Assembly (NCBI RefSeq): GCF_020091585.1
Contig: NZ_CP083583.1
Coordinates: 1,054,001-1,118,000 of the forward strand
DNA: 64,000 bases
Direction of reading: 5' to 3'
From: Kovacikia minuta CCNUW1
GTDB lineage: Bacteria > Cyanobacteriota > Cyanobacteriia > Leptolyngbyales > Leptolyngbyaceae
This document shows, one piece after another, positions 1-9,047 of this stretch; the stretch's first letter is position 1, and each line of letters begins with the position of its first letter. A model generated the notes under the pieces. The model was not told the DNA's origin. It was given only the letters and a program-made list of their open reading frames with translations, and ran no database searches. The position numbers were made by a program, and so were the translations under genes.

Positions 1-1
1 A

Positions 2-187
2 CTTTCAGAATGTGAAATGAGTGTTCTCAAGTTACTCGTTGAAGGACAGAGTAACCCTGAAATTGCTGGGGTGTTGTATCTCAGTCCCAATACTGTTAAA
101 ACGCATGTCACAAGTATTTTGAACAAATTTGGAGTTGATAATCGCGTTCAAGCGGTTGTTTTTGCACTGCGTCATGGTTTGGTCTAA
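2..187 (+). CDS. LuxR/NarL-type response regulator, C-terminal fragment (cut by window edge)
   Basis: The reading frame is open from the window edge to the stop at 185-187 and encodes a GerE/LuxR helix-turn-helix: LSECEMSVLKLLVEGQSNPE followed by the recognition helix region LSPNTVKTHV and a terminal dimerization helix ending RHGLV. Proteins of this type are DNA-binding outputs of two-component systems. The receiver domain would lie outside the window. It ends 20 bases before the DevC-like gene, so it may regulate or be co-transcribed with the exporter; that is inferred from position only. Confidence 0.85.
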   Translation, partial: LSECEMSVLKLLVEGQSNPEIAGVLYLSPNTVKTHVTSILNKFGVDNRVQAVVFALRHGLV

Positions 188-207
188 AGCGTAGAAAAGA
201 GTCACCT

Positions 208-1374
208 ATGTTGCGTAACCTATTTCGTAAAACACCCTTAGCATGGTTTCAGCTAAAACGGGAAAAAACTCGTCTTGCGGTGGCTTTAGCGGGGATTGCC
301 TTCGCCGATATTTTGATGTTTTTTCAACTGGGGTTGCTCGATGCCCTGTTTGAGTCTGTCGTAAAACCCTACACTTCGCTGCAAGGGGATTTATTTCTGA
401 TTAACCCGTTGTTTGAGAGCCTAAATGTAGTCAGAAGTTTTCCCAGACAGCAACTCTATCAGGCGGCAGGAGCCAAAGAAGTTGAGTCGATTAATTATCT
501 CTATATTGGTCAGGGCGAGTGGCGGAATGCTCAAACCCGAACGAATCAGCCCACAATGGTTTTTGCGATTAATCCCTATAACTCAGCGATTACGCTACCA
601 GATGTACAGGCAAAACAGAATGAATTGAAGTTGCTGAACCGAATGCTCTACGATCGCGCCGGTGCAGAACATTTTTATGGCAATGTCGTTGGAGAACTTC
701 AGCAGTCTGGCTCAGCGCCCATTCAATTTAATAACTTTCAAGTCAAGGTCGTTGGAACGTTTGTGATGGGAGCATCATTCGCTGCCAATGGGAATGTCAT
801 TACGAGTCATTCAACTTTTCTTCGGCTCTTTCCAACCCGCCAGCCTGATGAAATTGATATTGGGGTGATTCAGTTGAAACCGGGCACCGATGTTGAGCAA
901 TTTAAGACTGCGATACAGTCGGAGCTTAAAAGCGTGCTGATCCTGACGCATGAAGAGTTTATTGCACACGAAAAGAAATACTGGGAAACCACCAGCCCGA
1001 TCGGGATTTTGTTTGGGTTTGGCGCAATTATTGGGTTTGTCGTCGGCACTATTATCGTCTATCAAATTCTCTATTCCGATGTATCAGACCATTTACCCGA
1101 ATATGCCACCTTAAAGGCAATGGGATACAGCGATAACTACTTAATTGGTGTACTCATCCAGGAAGCGCTGATTATGGCAGTTCTAGGATTTATTCCAGGC
1201 TTTGTCATTTCGCTTGGGCTGTATTCAGTCGCTGCCGCTGCAACTTTTCTACCGATTGGGATGACAGCCAGCCGCGCAATGCTTGTGTTGACGTTGACGA
1301 TTGTTATGTGTGCCGCATCAGGAGGAATCGCGATGCGTAAACTGCAATCGGCTGATCCGGCTGACATTTTTTAG
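208..1374 (+). CDS. devC: DevC-like ABC exporter permease
   Basis: 388 residues with the cyanobacterial DevC signature: N-terminal LAWFQLKREKTRLAVALAGI followed by a membrane helix (about residues 20-45), a large extracytoplasmic MacB-like domain (about 50-265), and three C-terminal membrane helices (about 270-375) of the FtsX/MacB permease type. DevC works with a DevA ATPase and usually a DevB periplasmic adaptor to export envelope lipids or other substrates across the cell wall. The matching ATPase lies two genes downstream. No DevB is seen in the window; it could lie upstream. Length is normal for the family. Confidence 0.9.
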   Translation: MLRNLFRKTPLAWFQLKREKTRLAVALAGIAFADILMFFQLGLLDALFESVVKPYTSLQGDLFLINPLFESLNVVRSFPRQQLYQAAGAKEVESINYLYIGQGEWRNAQTRTNQPTMVFAINPYNSAITLPDVQAKQNELKLLNRMLYDRAGAEHFYGNVVGELQQSGSAPIQFNNFQVKVVGTFVMGASFAANGNVITSHSTFLRLFPTRQPDEIDIGVIQLKPGTDVEQFKTAIQSELKSVLILTHEEFIAHEKKYWETTSPIGILFGFGAIIGFVVGTIIVYQILYSDVSDHLPEYATLKAMGYSDNYLIGVLIQEALIMAVLGFIPGFVISLGLYSVAAAATFLPIGMTASRAMLVLTLTIVMCAASGGIAMRKLQSADPADIF

Positions 1375-1395
1375 TTCTATCTCTCATGTAATCAG

Positions 1396-2064
1396 ATGTC
1401 ATCCTTACTTGCTTATCTCATTCCAATCGCGGCACTAGACAGCCTCAACCCGACTACTACAGCAGTCCAAATGTATCTGCTCAGTACGCCTAAGCCAGTG
1501 CCTCGCTCAGTTGCATTTATCGCGGGAGTATTTATCACCTATTGGGCAGCAGGGTTAGCGGTGGTGCTTGGAGCAAATCGATTGACCAGCAATTTACCAG
1601 GTCTGCCACCCTTACTGATGTACACGTTGCAACTGGTCATTGGCATCGTTCTATTGATAGTCGGTTGGAATCTTAACAAGTCTGCTACGAAGTCCCAGGA
1701 AGTTAAACGCCCTGCTCGGTTGACAATTGTTCAAACTTTTCTCTTTGGCAGTGCTGCAACGCTTTGGGATTTCCCGACCGCGTTGCCTTACCTGGCAGCG
1801 ATCGAGCGCATTGTGCGATCGCAGTTTGACCTCTTCACCACAATGAGTATCCTTGCAATCTACAACGCGATCTTTGTCTTCCCACTCATTGTTCTCTTAG
1901 GACTCTACATCTACCTCGGCGAACGCAGTGTTAATTTGATCCAGGCGATTAATCAATCCGTGCAGAAGTGGGGACAAAAAATACTGCGAGTCCTGCTCAT
2001 TGGCTTAGGTATTCTCCTGATCGTAGACTGTATTGCTTTTGCTCTAGGTCGTCCAATTTTTTGA
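1396..2064 (+). CDS. GAP-family (LysE-superfamily-like) membrane protein
   Basis: 222 residues with about six hydrophobic segments and the N-terminal pattern AALDSLNPTTTAVQMYLLST found in GAP/Sap-type members of the LysE/CadD-like transporter superfamily. Members in actinobacteria are linked to glycolipid transport; the substrate here is unknown. It sits between the DevC permease and the DevA ATPase, 21 bases after devC and 29 bases before devA, so it is probably part of the same export operon. That placement suggests an accessory membrane role. Confidence 0.75.
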   Translation: MSSLLAYLIPIAALDSLNPTTTAVQMYLLSTPKPVPRSVAFIAGVFITYWAAGLAVVLGANRLTSNLPGLPPLLMYTLQLVIGIVLLIVGWNLNKSATKSQEVKRPARLTIVQTFLFGSAATLWDFPTALPYLAAIERIVRSQFDLFTTMSILAIYNAIFVFPLIVLLGLYIYLGERSVNLIQAINQSVQKWGQKILRVLLIGLGILLIVDCIAFALGRPIF

Positions 2065-2093
2065 TTACTTACACACAGATAAGGACAAAAGCA

Positions 2094-2834
2094 ATGATTC
2101 AAACTTCGCAGTCCGATCAATCCCACTTAACAGCAGCAGAACCAGTTATTTCTGCTCGGCAACTTAATCACTACTTTGGCAGTGGCGAACTCCGCAAACA
2201 AGCCTTGTTCGACATCAATTTAGATATTTATGCAGGCGAAATCATTATCATGACGGGTCCCTCTGGTTCTGGTAAAACAACACTGCTAACGCTGATGGGC
2301 GGATTGCGATCGGCTCAAGAAGGTAGCCTCAAGATTCTCGGTCAAGAATTACGCAATGCCAGCAAACAACAGTTGACTCAACTTCGTCGCAACATTGGCT
2401 ATATTTTTCAAGCCCATAATCTATTGACCTTTCTAACTGCTAAACAAAATGTGCGAATGTCCCTGGAACTGCATGAGGAAATGTTCGATCGCGATATTGA
2501 TGGCGTGAGTGTTGCCATGCTGAAGGCAGTCGGGTTGCAACATCGGGTGGACTATTACGCCGACAGCTTATCGGGTGGGCAGAAACAGCGAGTCGCGATC
2601 GCCCGCGCATTAGCGAGTCAACCCAGGATTGTTTTAGCAGATGAGCCGACCGCAGCACTCGATAAAAAATCAGGACGCGATGCAGTAGAAATCATGCAAA
2701 AACTTGCCAAAGAGCAGGGTTGCACCATCTTATTAGTCACACATGACAATCGCATTCTCGATATTGCCGATCGCATTGTCTACATGGAAGATGGTCGCTT
2801 GGCGGCTAACCCGGAGACTACGATCACGGACTAG
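2094..2834 (+). CDS. devA: DevA-like ABC exporter ATP-binding protein
   Basis: 246 residues with Walker A GPSGSGKTT, Q-loop region, signature LSGGQKQRVAIARAL, Walker B IVLADEPTAALD and H-loop LLVTHD. It is the MacB/LolD-type ATPase expected to energize the DevC permease encoded upstream. The ATG at 2094 is chosen because it follows an AAGGA ribosome-binding site and gives the family's usual N-terminus; an in-frame extension back to 1968 would overlap the preceding gene and encodes no conserved sequence. Confidence 0.92.
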   Translation: MIQTSQSDQSHLTAAEPVISARQLNHYFGSGELRKQALFDINLDIYAGEIIIMTGPSGSGKTTLLTLMGGLRSAQEGSLKILGQELRNASKQQLTQLRRNIGYIFQAHNLLTFLTAKQNVRMSLELHEEMFDRDIDGVSVAMLKAVGLQHRVDYYADSLSGGQKQRVAIARALASQPRIVLADEPTAALDKKSGRDAVEIMQKLAKEQGCTILLVTHDNRILDIADRIVYMEDGRLAANPETTITD

Positions 2835-2921
2835 ATGTCTACCTTGCCAAAATGGTTTGTGGTGAATTATCACAAATCAGTTCAGACGTTTGAATGTACC
2901 AAACTAACTGAATGAGTCAAT

Positions 2922-3485
2922 GTGATGTATCAGAAATCTAATCCATCCTTCCAGCTAGAATATCCCTGCGTTAGGGACGAATTGCTCAAAGTCTTTCAAC
3001 AGCTAGTGAATGCAGAAGCCCAACGCCAGGATTGGAGCCGTCAGGAAGCTTTGCCTCGGACGGATACCAATCGTTTGAGTACCTTGCTTCAGTTTATCTA
3101 CGTCAGCACAGGTTTAGGCATAGAGCCTCATTTCATGATCGGTTTCTTCCTCAAAAATGCTGACGAGGTGCAATCAGTGGAGGCGGTTTTCAATGCCGTT
3201 GAGCAAGTTTTTCAGACCGCAGGCGTTGATGCTACTTGTGAAAATTACCTTACCTGCCCTCAGTGGTCAAAGCTCGTGCAAGCTGCTGATCGTGCTTTGC
3301 AGATTATGCAGGATAAACAGCAGAACCAGTTCTGTAGGTCGCAGACGATGCCAAAATTGATTTCTGAACGAGATCCTCGACTAGTTGCAGGTGCTAGAGC
3401 TATCTGGGTCACAGTGACTTGGTTGTCGATTCGTTTCCAAATCGCCTTCAGTCAGACTTCCATAGGTTTGCAGACCGCCACTTGA
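2922..3485 (+). CDS. hypothetical protein
   Basis: 187 residues, not recognised. The first 130 residues look like a soluble mostly alpha-helical protein (LLQFIYVSTGLGIEPHFMIG, then VEAVFNAVEQVFQTAG). The last 50 residues are less protein-like and may reflect a late frameshift or a degraded 3' end. It follows the DevA gene by about 90 bases on the same strand. No motif or membrane segment allows a function to be assigned. Confidence 0.45.
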   Translation: MMYQKSNPSFQLEYPCVRDELLKVFQQLVNAEAQRQDWSRQEALPRTDTNRLSTLLQFIYVSTGLGIEPHFMIGFFLKNADEVQSVEAVFNAVEQVFQTAGVDATCENYLTCPQWSKLVQAADRALQIMQDKQQNQFCRSQTMPKLISERDPRLVAGARAIWVTVTWLSIRFQIAFSQTSIGLQTAT

Positions 3486-3853
3486 GCAGATCTCCCCAGA
3501 TAAGAGCGTAAACTATCGCTGCACACCCGTGTCATTTACTGTATCCCCTGAACCAAGAGGCTTTGTGATGTTGTGCTCACTCGCCACAGGGATCTCAGCC
3601 TTCTATGACATTTCTGCTAGGAAATCGAACAGCCGCGATCGCACCATTGATTGTGGTTTCCTCAATGCCCCGATTTCAAGCAATGACAACTTGAATATTT
3701 TGTCTGTTTTTAGAGAACAGTAATTGTCGCCATCCATCATGAGCATCCACTTCTATCTCACCGGAAACCCCCCTCCAGGCACTCAGCCAGGAACCCTTTA
3801 TTCTGCCTCCCTCTCGTTTGGGGCAAGGGTTTTATCATCAAGTGCTGAACCTT
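3486..3853. other. intergenic stretch, no convincing gene
   Basis: About 370 bases between the hypothetical gene and the IS630 element. A short in-frame peptide begins around 3604 (MTFLLGNRTAAIAPLIVVSS) and looks like a transporter or membrane-protein fragment, but it is under 30 codons and has no ribosome-binding site. I see no RNA gene or strong terminator here. Confidence 0.4.
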
Positions 3854-4978
3854 TAAGTAGGAGGGTGAAATTAAGTGTAAGATAAAGCGTTCGCTAAAAT
3901 CGCCTATCATGCCCGCCCCTTTACGCATTCATTTGACCGCTGAGGAAGACCGAACCTTAACAGAACTGCGACTGGCTCAGAACCTGCCCCAGCGCACTCG
4001 TGACCGCGCCCACATGTTGCGGCTGAACGCTCAGGGATGGAACGTGCCAGCGATTGCGGACGTGTTCGAGTGCCATCCTCATACGGTCAGAGCGACGCTG
4101 CGACGCTGGGAAGAAAAGGGTTTAGGTGGACTCTGGGAAGCTCCAGGACGGGGTGCAAAACCAAAGTGGCACGCCTCAGACTTGGACTATCTGACAGAGT
4201 GTTTGGAGCACGAACCCCGAACCTACAACAGTTTGCAATTAGCCAAAAAGCTGAAACAAGAGCGCTCCGTCGATTTAAGTAGTGACCGACTCCGCCGACT
4301 CCTCAAAAAAAAAACTACCGATGGAAACGCACCCGACAGAGTCATCGTAAAAAACAAGACCCCTGCAAAAGGCGCGCAAGCAGGCAGACTTAGAGACCTT
4401 AGAGCTAGCCGCACAAGCGGGGCACATTGAACTCAAGTATCTCGATGAAGCAGGGTTCTGCCTCTGGAGCCCAGTCAGCTACAGCTATAGTCGGGTGGGC
4501 GTACAAAAACGGATGGAACAAACACTCAAGCGCTATGGCAACCGGATTAGCATTTTGGGTCTGTGGCAACCGGGAGAGCGGTTTGAGTATGCCTTAGTGC
4601 AAGGCGGATTCAAGGGCAAAAGCTACATTAAGGTGATGGATTGGATGGCAGACAAAGCCGCTCAAACCTTGGCACAAACAGGTCGCATCACAGTAGTGGT
4701 GCAGGATAATGGCTCTCTCCATACCAGTCAACTGGTGCGGCAACAGTGGTCACGGTGGCAGGAGCAAGGATTATTCTTTTTCTTTTTGCCGCCCTACTGT
4801 TCAGAGATGAATCCGATTGAAACCCAGTGGCATCAACTGAAATGTCATGAGATTGCAGGACAGATGTTTGATAACGAGTACGATTTAGCAATGGCTGTCA
4901 TGAATGGAATGACAGCTCGTAGCCAAGCAGGTGATTATGCACTGGAGCGTTTTATATTTAATTGCACCTAGCTACTTA
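3854..4978 (+). mobile_element. IS630-family insertion sequence, decayed
   Basis: An about 1.1-kb element bounded by imperfect inverted repeats of about 30 bases: the left end reads TAAGTAGGAGGGTGAAATTA and the reverse complement of the right end reads TAAGTAGCTAGGTGCAATTA. TA dinucleotides lie at both outer edges, as expected for the TA target duplication of IS630/Tc1-mariner elements. It contains a single transposase gene that is out of frame in two places. Confidence 0.8.
3909..4971 (+). pseudogene. IS630-family transposase, frameshifted
   Basis: The first frame (3909-4430) encodes an N-terminal helix-turn-helix region (NVPAIADVFECHPHTVRATL). At a run of ten A residues (4305-4314) the conserved reading moves to the -1 frame ([16 protein letters not shown]), consistent with the programmed slippage known in this family. 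Near 4360-4370 a further one-base loss moves it again into the frame that encodes [12 protein letters not shown], the catalytic region [17 protein letters not shown] and [11 protein letters not shown]. The second shift is not explained by slippage, so the gene is probably inactive. Confidence 0.8.
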
Positions 4979-5070
4979 CCAGGACAATGGGTTTGTCCCA
5001 TCGCCTGTGCTGCGCGAGTTTATTCAGGAATCCGTCACTATTTAAGGGATAGCAGCGCTAGAGTGCGTGA

Positions 5071-5454
5071 TTAGGCACCGAGGTCGGACGGTGGAAGGGG
5101 ACAGACTTCTATCGATTGAATCAAGCCATGCTCAATGGTGAAACGGTGACCCACGTGTTCATCGGCAAGCACGGCTCCGGTAAGATCACGCACGACCTGA
5201 TGCACCTCGACCAAGATTTTCCCATCCTCCTCCGGGTGAAAGGCAACTGGCTCAACGTGTGGATTGATCTCGCTCCACTGCTCTGTCCAGTAGGCACGGA
5301 CTGCTTCAGGTCCACGGACAAAACCGCCTTTGAATGCTTTCGGCCAATGCACGTCAGGAGTCATAAGGGCGAGGGCAGCATCAATGTCACGCGCATTAAA
5401 GGCTGCGTAGGCTGCACGTAGCAGCTCAGTTTCTAGTACAGGTTGATCTGGCAT
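5071..5454 (-). CDS. SnoaL-like / NTF2-fold protein
   Basis: 127 residues fitting the SnoaL-like polyketide cyclase/ketosteroid-isomerase family: an N-terminal helix LLRAAYAAFNARDIDAALAL, MTPDVHWP, and GPEAVRAYW, then beta strands ending in a short tail. Proteins of this fold bind small hydrophobic ligands or catalyse isomerization, but most such stand-alone members are uncharacterized. It lies 4 bases downstream of the VOC-family gene on the same strand, so the two are probably co-transcribed. Confidence 0.8.
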   Translation of the reverse strand: MPDQPVLETELLRAAYAAFNARDIDAALALMTPDVHWPKAFKGGFVRGPEAVRAYWTEQWSEINPHVEPVAFHPEEDGKILVEVHQVVRDLTGAVLADEHVGHRFTIEHGLIQSIEVCPLPPSDLGA

Positions 5455-5458
5455 AAGC

Positions 5459-5944
5459 TTAACCCCGGTGCGCCGACTCGATCGCAGCGATGTCGATTTT
5501 TTTCATCTGCATCATCGCCTCGAACGCACGCTTGGCAGCAGCAGGATCGGGATCGGTAATCGCTTTCGTCAAGGCGATCGGCGTAATCTGCCAGGACACT
5601 CCCCATTTGTCCTTACACCAGCCGCAGGCACTCTCCTGTCCGCCGTCGCCGACGATCGCATTCCAGTAGCGATCGGTTTCTGCCTGGTCAACGGTTGCAA
5701 CCTGAAACGAGAACGCTTCGTTATGTTTGAACGCAGGTCCGCCATTGAGTCCGAGGCAGGGTATTCCCATCACGGTAAATTCGACGGTCAACACGTCCCC
5801 CTGCTTCCCCAATGGAAAATCTCCCGGTGCGTGGTGTACTGCATCGACGGAGGACTCGGGAAAGGTCTCGGCGTAAAATCGCGCTGCATCCTCGGCGGTA
5901 CCATCGTACCAGAGGCAAATCGTGTTCTTTGCTGGCTTCTCCAT
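5459..5944 (-). CDS. VOC-family protein (PhnB / 3-demethylubiquinone methyltransferase-like)
   Basis: 161 residues with the PhnB-like glyoxalase/bleomycin-resistance fold: NTICLWYDGTAEDAARFYAE, GMPCLGLNGGP-type sequence (GIPCLGLNGGPAFKHNEAFS), then GWCKDKWGVSWQI near the C-terminus. Family members are often annotated as 3-demethylubiquinone-9 3-methyltransferase, although the VOC fold does not itself support that reaction. It forms a two-gene unit with the SnoaL-like gene. The substrate is unknown. Confidence 0.85.
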   Translation of the reverse strand: MEKPAKNTICLWYDGTAEDAARFYAETFPESSVDAVHHAPGDFPLGKQGDVLTVEFTVMGIPCLGLNGGPAFKHNEAFSFQVATVDQAETDRYWNAIVGDGGQESACGWCKDKWGVSWQITPIALTKAITDPDPAAAKRAFEAMMQMKKIDIAAIESAHRG

Positions 5945-6130
5945 GTCACTGCTCCATCAAGATGAGCCACCCAAAAACGGAGTCAACGATGTGCTCAGTC
6001 GAAGAGTATTGGCTCGGACGACATTCCGCTCATTCTAGCGCGCAGCACAACGACCGAGATACGCGGCGGCAGATCACCGTGGTAACCCTATCAGGATCTT
6101 TTAACCGCCCCATGCCTCGAAGCTAACGAC

Positions 6131-7696
6131 TTAAAACCTTTTTGCTCTTGTTGTTGAAGAATGCGCTTCAGGTATATCAAGACGTTGGTATAGCTCTTCC
6201 TGCTTCTGATATAAAAAAGAATGAGCAAAAGTTCTTTGAGTCTGAGAGCTTAACTCTTGAAGGACATCGTTAAACGTTTTTGTTAATAGATCATTTAAGA
6301 CTTGAGTCAGCTTGAAGCCAGCAGCAATATGCGGTTGTAGAGCTTCTAATTCATCAACTGATAGTATTTGCCAATTAAGTCCAGTAACACCTTCATCTGC
6401 CAATAAGCTATTGATATGTTCACGAAAGAAAGTACTATTTATGAGATATAACGGTTCCAGCGACACTAAAATTGGCTTTAATGTAGTACAGCCATGAAAC
6501 CTTTCTAGTTCCTGCACCTGAGATTGACAAGCAGCCATGAAGCTAGAAAGTTGCTTTAAGCCTTTCTTAACTTGTGCCAAACTACTATTTACTGTTTCTT
6601 CACTAGCTATAGCCTGTGCTGCTCTGGAAAAACGAGTAGCCTTGCACTCAAAAAGAATTAATGTTGAACCATCAATCAAAATCCAATCAGGGGCCTTTCC
6701 TTTGTTAGTTGGATAGAATTTACGAATGTCCTCTTCTGAAAGTAATTGTTCTGAGGTAACGCAATTTTCTATTACAAGACCTACATATCTCTCAAATACA
6801 TAACCAAAATAATCAGAAAATTCATTTCCAGATTTTGTGGAGTGAGCATTGTACATCTGATAGAAAATTCCTGTGGAAATTCTTGAACCAACCAATTCAG
6901 GTACTGGTGCATGAATAAAGTCCTTATCTGATGTGGAAAATTGTTTGTTTTGGCAAGGTTTTATAACAGGATAAGATAAGAGAGGATTAAAGTCATACAT
7001 TCTAAAACGACGGTCTGTATTTTTTCGTTTTTCATATAATTCAATCAAATTAAACTTGTCAGCGACAAGTTGGCTAAGAATATCTCTAACAATTTGATCA
7101 TTTGGTATGCTAATTCCCTGTTTGCGAGTCTTCTTGAAATAGCTTCTATTGACCGCAAAGTTTCCTTGAGATGCCGCAGAAATTACAAATCCTGTAGTTA
7201 TAAAGTCAAGAACTGAAACACCAGTTATATCTTGAAACCTACTTTCAAAATCAAACTGTGGAATACCCGGTAAGCCTTGTAACTGTTTTGAGATTTCATG
7301 AAACAGCAAAGAAGGACGTGAAAATTCACTAAAACGCCCTGGTTCAAAAGGAAACTGACTACTTACTAACCGTAACATCATGAAAACTGGATTTGAATCT
7401 ATAAACTCGTCATGTAAATCTTTGTCAAAAGTTATAGGATCAGCAAGATAGTATTTGTTGGATAAGTCAATCAAAAACCGAATGTCATAGTTATTGATTA
7501 ACTGAGATGCATTACTGGGAGGGCAAAACCTGATAGCAAATAAAGAGACTCCAGCAATCATAAAAGGTCTGAGATCAGACGAGTTTTTCTTTAGTAAATA
7601 TAGAGAATGTAAAACATCACCTAACTTGAGCTTTCCAAACTCCTTACCTATATAAGCTTCTAACCTGTCCAAATCGGCTAGAGATTTTATATCCAT
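6131..7696 (-). CDS. uncharacterized protein with PD-(D/E)XK nuclease-like domain
   Basis: 521 residues. The C-terminal third carries a nuclease-like motif: PD at residues 336-337, then a beta strand and E350-C-K352 (PDWILIDGSTLILFECKA), the spacing expected for the PD-(D/E)XK fold. The first 300 residues are alpha-helical and not recognised. The gene is AT-richer than its neighbours, lacks partner genes on its strand, and sits between short enzyme genes, which suggests lateral acquisition. A single-gene defence or restriction-like role is possible but not shown by the sequence. Confidence 0.7.
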   Translation of the reverse strand: MDIKSLADLDRLEAYIGKEFGKLKLGDVLHSLYLLKKNSSDLRPFMIAGVSLFAIRFCPPSNASQLINNYDIRFLIDLSNKYYLADPITFDKDLHDEFIDSNPVFMMLRLVSSQFPFEPGRFSEFSRPSLLFHEISKQLQGLPGIPQFDFESRFQDITGVSVLDFITTGFVISAASQGNFAVNRSYFKKTRKQGISIPNDQIVRDILSQLVADKFNLIELYEKRKNTDRRFRMYDFNPLLSYPVIKPCQNKQFSTSDKDFIHAPVPELVGSRISTGIFYQMYNAHSTKSGNEFSDYFGYVFERYVGLVIENCVTSEQLLSEEDIRKFYPTNKGKAPDWILIDGSTLILFECKATRFSRAAQAIASEETVNSSLAQVKKGLKQLSSFMAACQSQVQELERFHGCTTLKPILVSLEPLYLINSTFFREHINSLLADEGVTGLNWQILSVDELEALQPHIAAGFKLTQVLNDLLTKTFNDVLQELSSQTQRTFAHSFLYQKQEELYQRLDIPEAHSSTTRAKRF

Positions 7697-7784
7697 ACAA
7701 AATTTACTTAATACGATGACAGCTACTACGATAGCTCAATGCTCTTAAATCGCGCTTACCTCACTCAACTGAAGGATAAAACTG

Positions 7785-8288
7785 ATGGCTCCACTCATTC
7801 ATCACCCTGATCCTCAACTTGACTTGGTGTTTGAACGCATCGTTGATATTTCACCAGAACTGGTTTGGGCAGCTTGGACAACGCCAGAGCACCTCAAGCA
7901 CTGGTTTACGCCCACGCCCTGGAAAACGATCGACTGCGAGATTGATCTTCGCCCTGGTGGTCTTTTCCGCACAGTGATGCTTTCTCCAGAGGGGCAAGAG
8001 TTTCCCAATATTGGATGTTATCTGGAAATCGTCCCGAACGAAAAGCTGGTTTGGACAAATGCCCTTCAACCGGGCTATCGTCCCGTCATCCAATCATCTG
8101 AGAAAAACAGTGGTGATTTCCTGTTCACAGCCGTGCTTACGCTTGAACCGCATGAGCAGGGAACGAAATATACCGCGATCGTCATCCATGCCAATCAAGA
8201 GGACTGCAAGAAGCACGAAGACATGGGATTTTATGATGGATGGGGCAAAGCTCTCGATCAGCTTGTTTCACACATGAAACATTCTTAA
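7785..8288 (+). CDS. SRPBCC / AHSA1-type domain protein
   Basis: 167 residues of the START-like SRPBCC superfamily, Aha1 (activator of Hsp90 ATPase) C-terminal type. The family pattern is clear in [32 protein letters not shown] and [15 protein letters not shown] at the C-terminus. These small proteins bind hydrophobic ligands; the ligand is unknown. The ATG follows an AAGGA site at about 7772-7776. It converges on the ThiF-like gene at 8405. Confidence 0.88.
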   Translation: MAPLIHHPDPQLDLVFERIVDISPELVWAAWTTPEHLKHWFTPTPWKTIDCEIDLRPGGLFRTVMLSPEGQEFPNIGCYLEIVPNEKLVWTNALQPGYRPVIQSSEKNSGDFLFTAVLTLEPHEQGTKYTAIVIHANQEDCKKHEDMGFYDGWGKALDQLVSHMKHS

Positions 8289-8404
8289 TAGCAGTAGTGC
8301 AGCAGAAACAGAAGAAGCACTCCAGGTATCGACTTTCCAATTTCGTGCAACAACGAAGAGTGATGGTGATGGTATACGGAGAGTTGTTCGGCAACCATCG
8401 AATA

Positions 8405-9043
8405 TTACAGATTGAGGAATTGAACACTCAAATCTTTCAAGGTAATTGTGAAGTGCCGTTGTTCGCCTGTTGCAACAAAAGAAACGATCACCTCACAAGC
8501 CACAGCTACCGTTAACATCACTAAATTACGTGCAAGTGGATAATTACAGACATCATCATTGACATCAGATGGAACTCGATAGACATCGTTCCAAATCACT
8601 TCTGCATAATCGGCAGAGAGTCCAGCATGAAGGCAAGGAATCCCAGTATGATCGGCGTAATCCCTCACCGCTTGGCGAGAAGCACTGTTGTCAAATACAT
8701 CAACAATCAATCTACTCTCTTTGAGTAGTTGAGCAGCATTTGTCGCAGTCAGTTCTTTGGTTGCAGCTTCTACCTTGGTTCCAATCGCTCGATACAGGTT
8801 ATTCGCCAAAATCTTAGCTTTGAATGCCCCAACATCTGAACGGTAGTAGGGCTGCGTGGAGAGGTTTCGTTCTTCGATGCGATCGCGATCGATCACCTTG
8901 AGCTTACCAAAACCAGCACGAGCTAAATTCTCAGCCAGATTTGCGCCCAACGCTCCTGCACCACAGATGGTTACAGGAAACTCCTTGAGCTTTGCCATAA
9001 TCTCATCCGTTCGGTAAAGCTGTTCATGAAAAAAGATGCTCAT
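8405..9043 (-). CDS. ThiF/E1-like adenylyltransferase
   Basis: 212 residues of the ThiF/MoeB/E1 superfamily. The ATP-binding GAGALG (residues 28-33), the acidic VIDRDRIEERNLSTQ and the VGAFKAK segment are present, as is a downstream DVCNYPLARNL that could supply a catalytic cysteine. It is short and lacks the paired CXXC zinc sites of classical MoeB/ThiF. Such enzymes activate the C-terminus of ubiquitin-like or sulfur-carrier proteins by adenylation. It is the last gene of the minus-strand Ro60/tRNA module, 4 bases after its neighbour. A small beta-grasp-like protein is encoded upstream at 14114-14314 and may be its partner; that link is inferred. Confidence 0.8.
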   Translation of the reverse strand: MSIFFHEQLYRTDEIMAKLKEFPVTICGAGALGANLAENLARAGFGKLKVIDRDRIEERNLSTQPYYRSDVGAFKAKILANNLYRAIGTKVEAATKELTATNAAQLLKESRLIVDVFDNSASRQAVRDYADHTGIPCLHAGLSADYAEVIWNDVYRVPSDVNDDVCNYPLARNLVMLTVAVACEVIVSFVATGEQRHFTITLKDLSVQFLNL

Positions 9044-9047
9044 TGTT

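Noticed and set aside
1968-2093. N-terminal extension of DevA
   Set aside because: It overlaps the GAP-family gene in another frame and adds no conserved residues; a good ribosome-binding site precedes the ATG at 2094.
3529-3723. 64-codon plus-strand frame
   Set aside because: No ribosome-binding site, no family resemblance, and an alternative frame looks equally protein-like over a shorter stretch.
5468-5965. 165-codon plus-strand frame opposite the VOC gene
   Set aside because: Shadow of the minus-strand VOC-family gene, which has clear family motifs.
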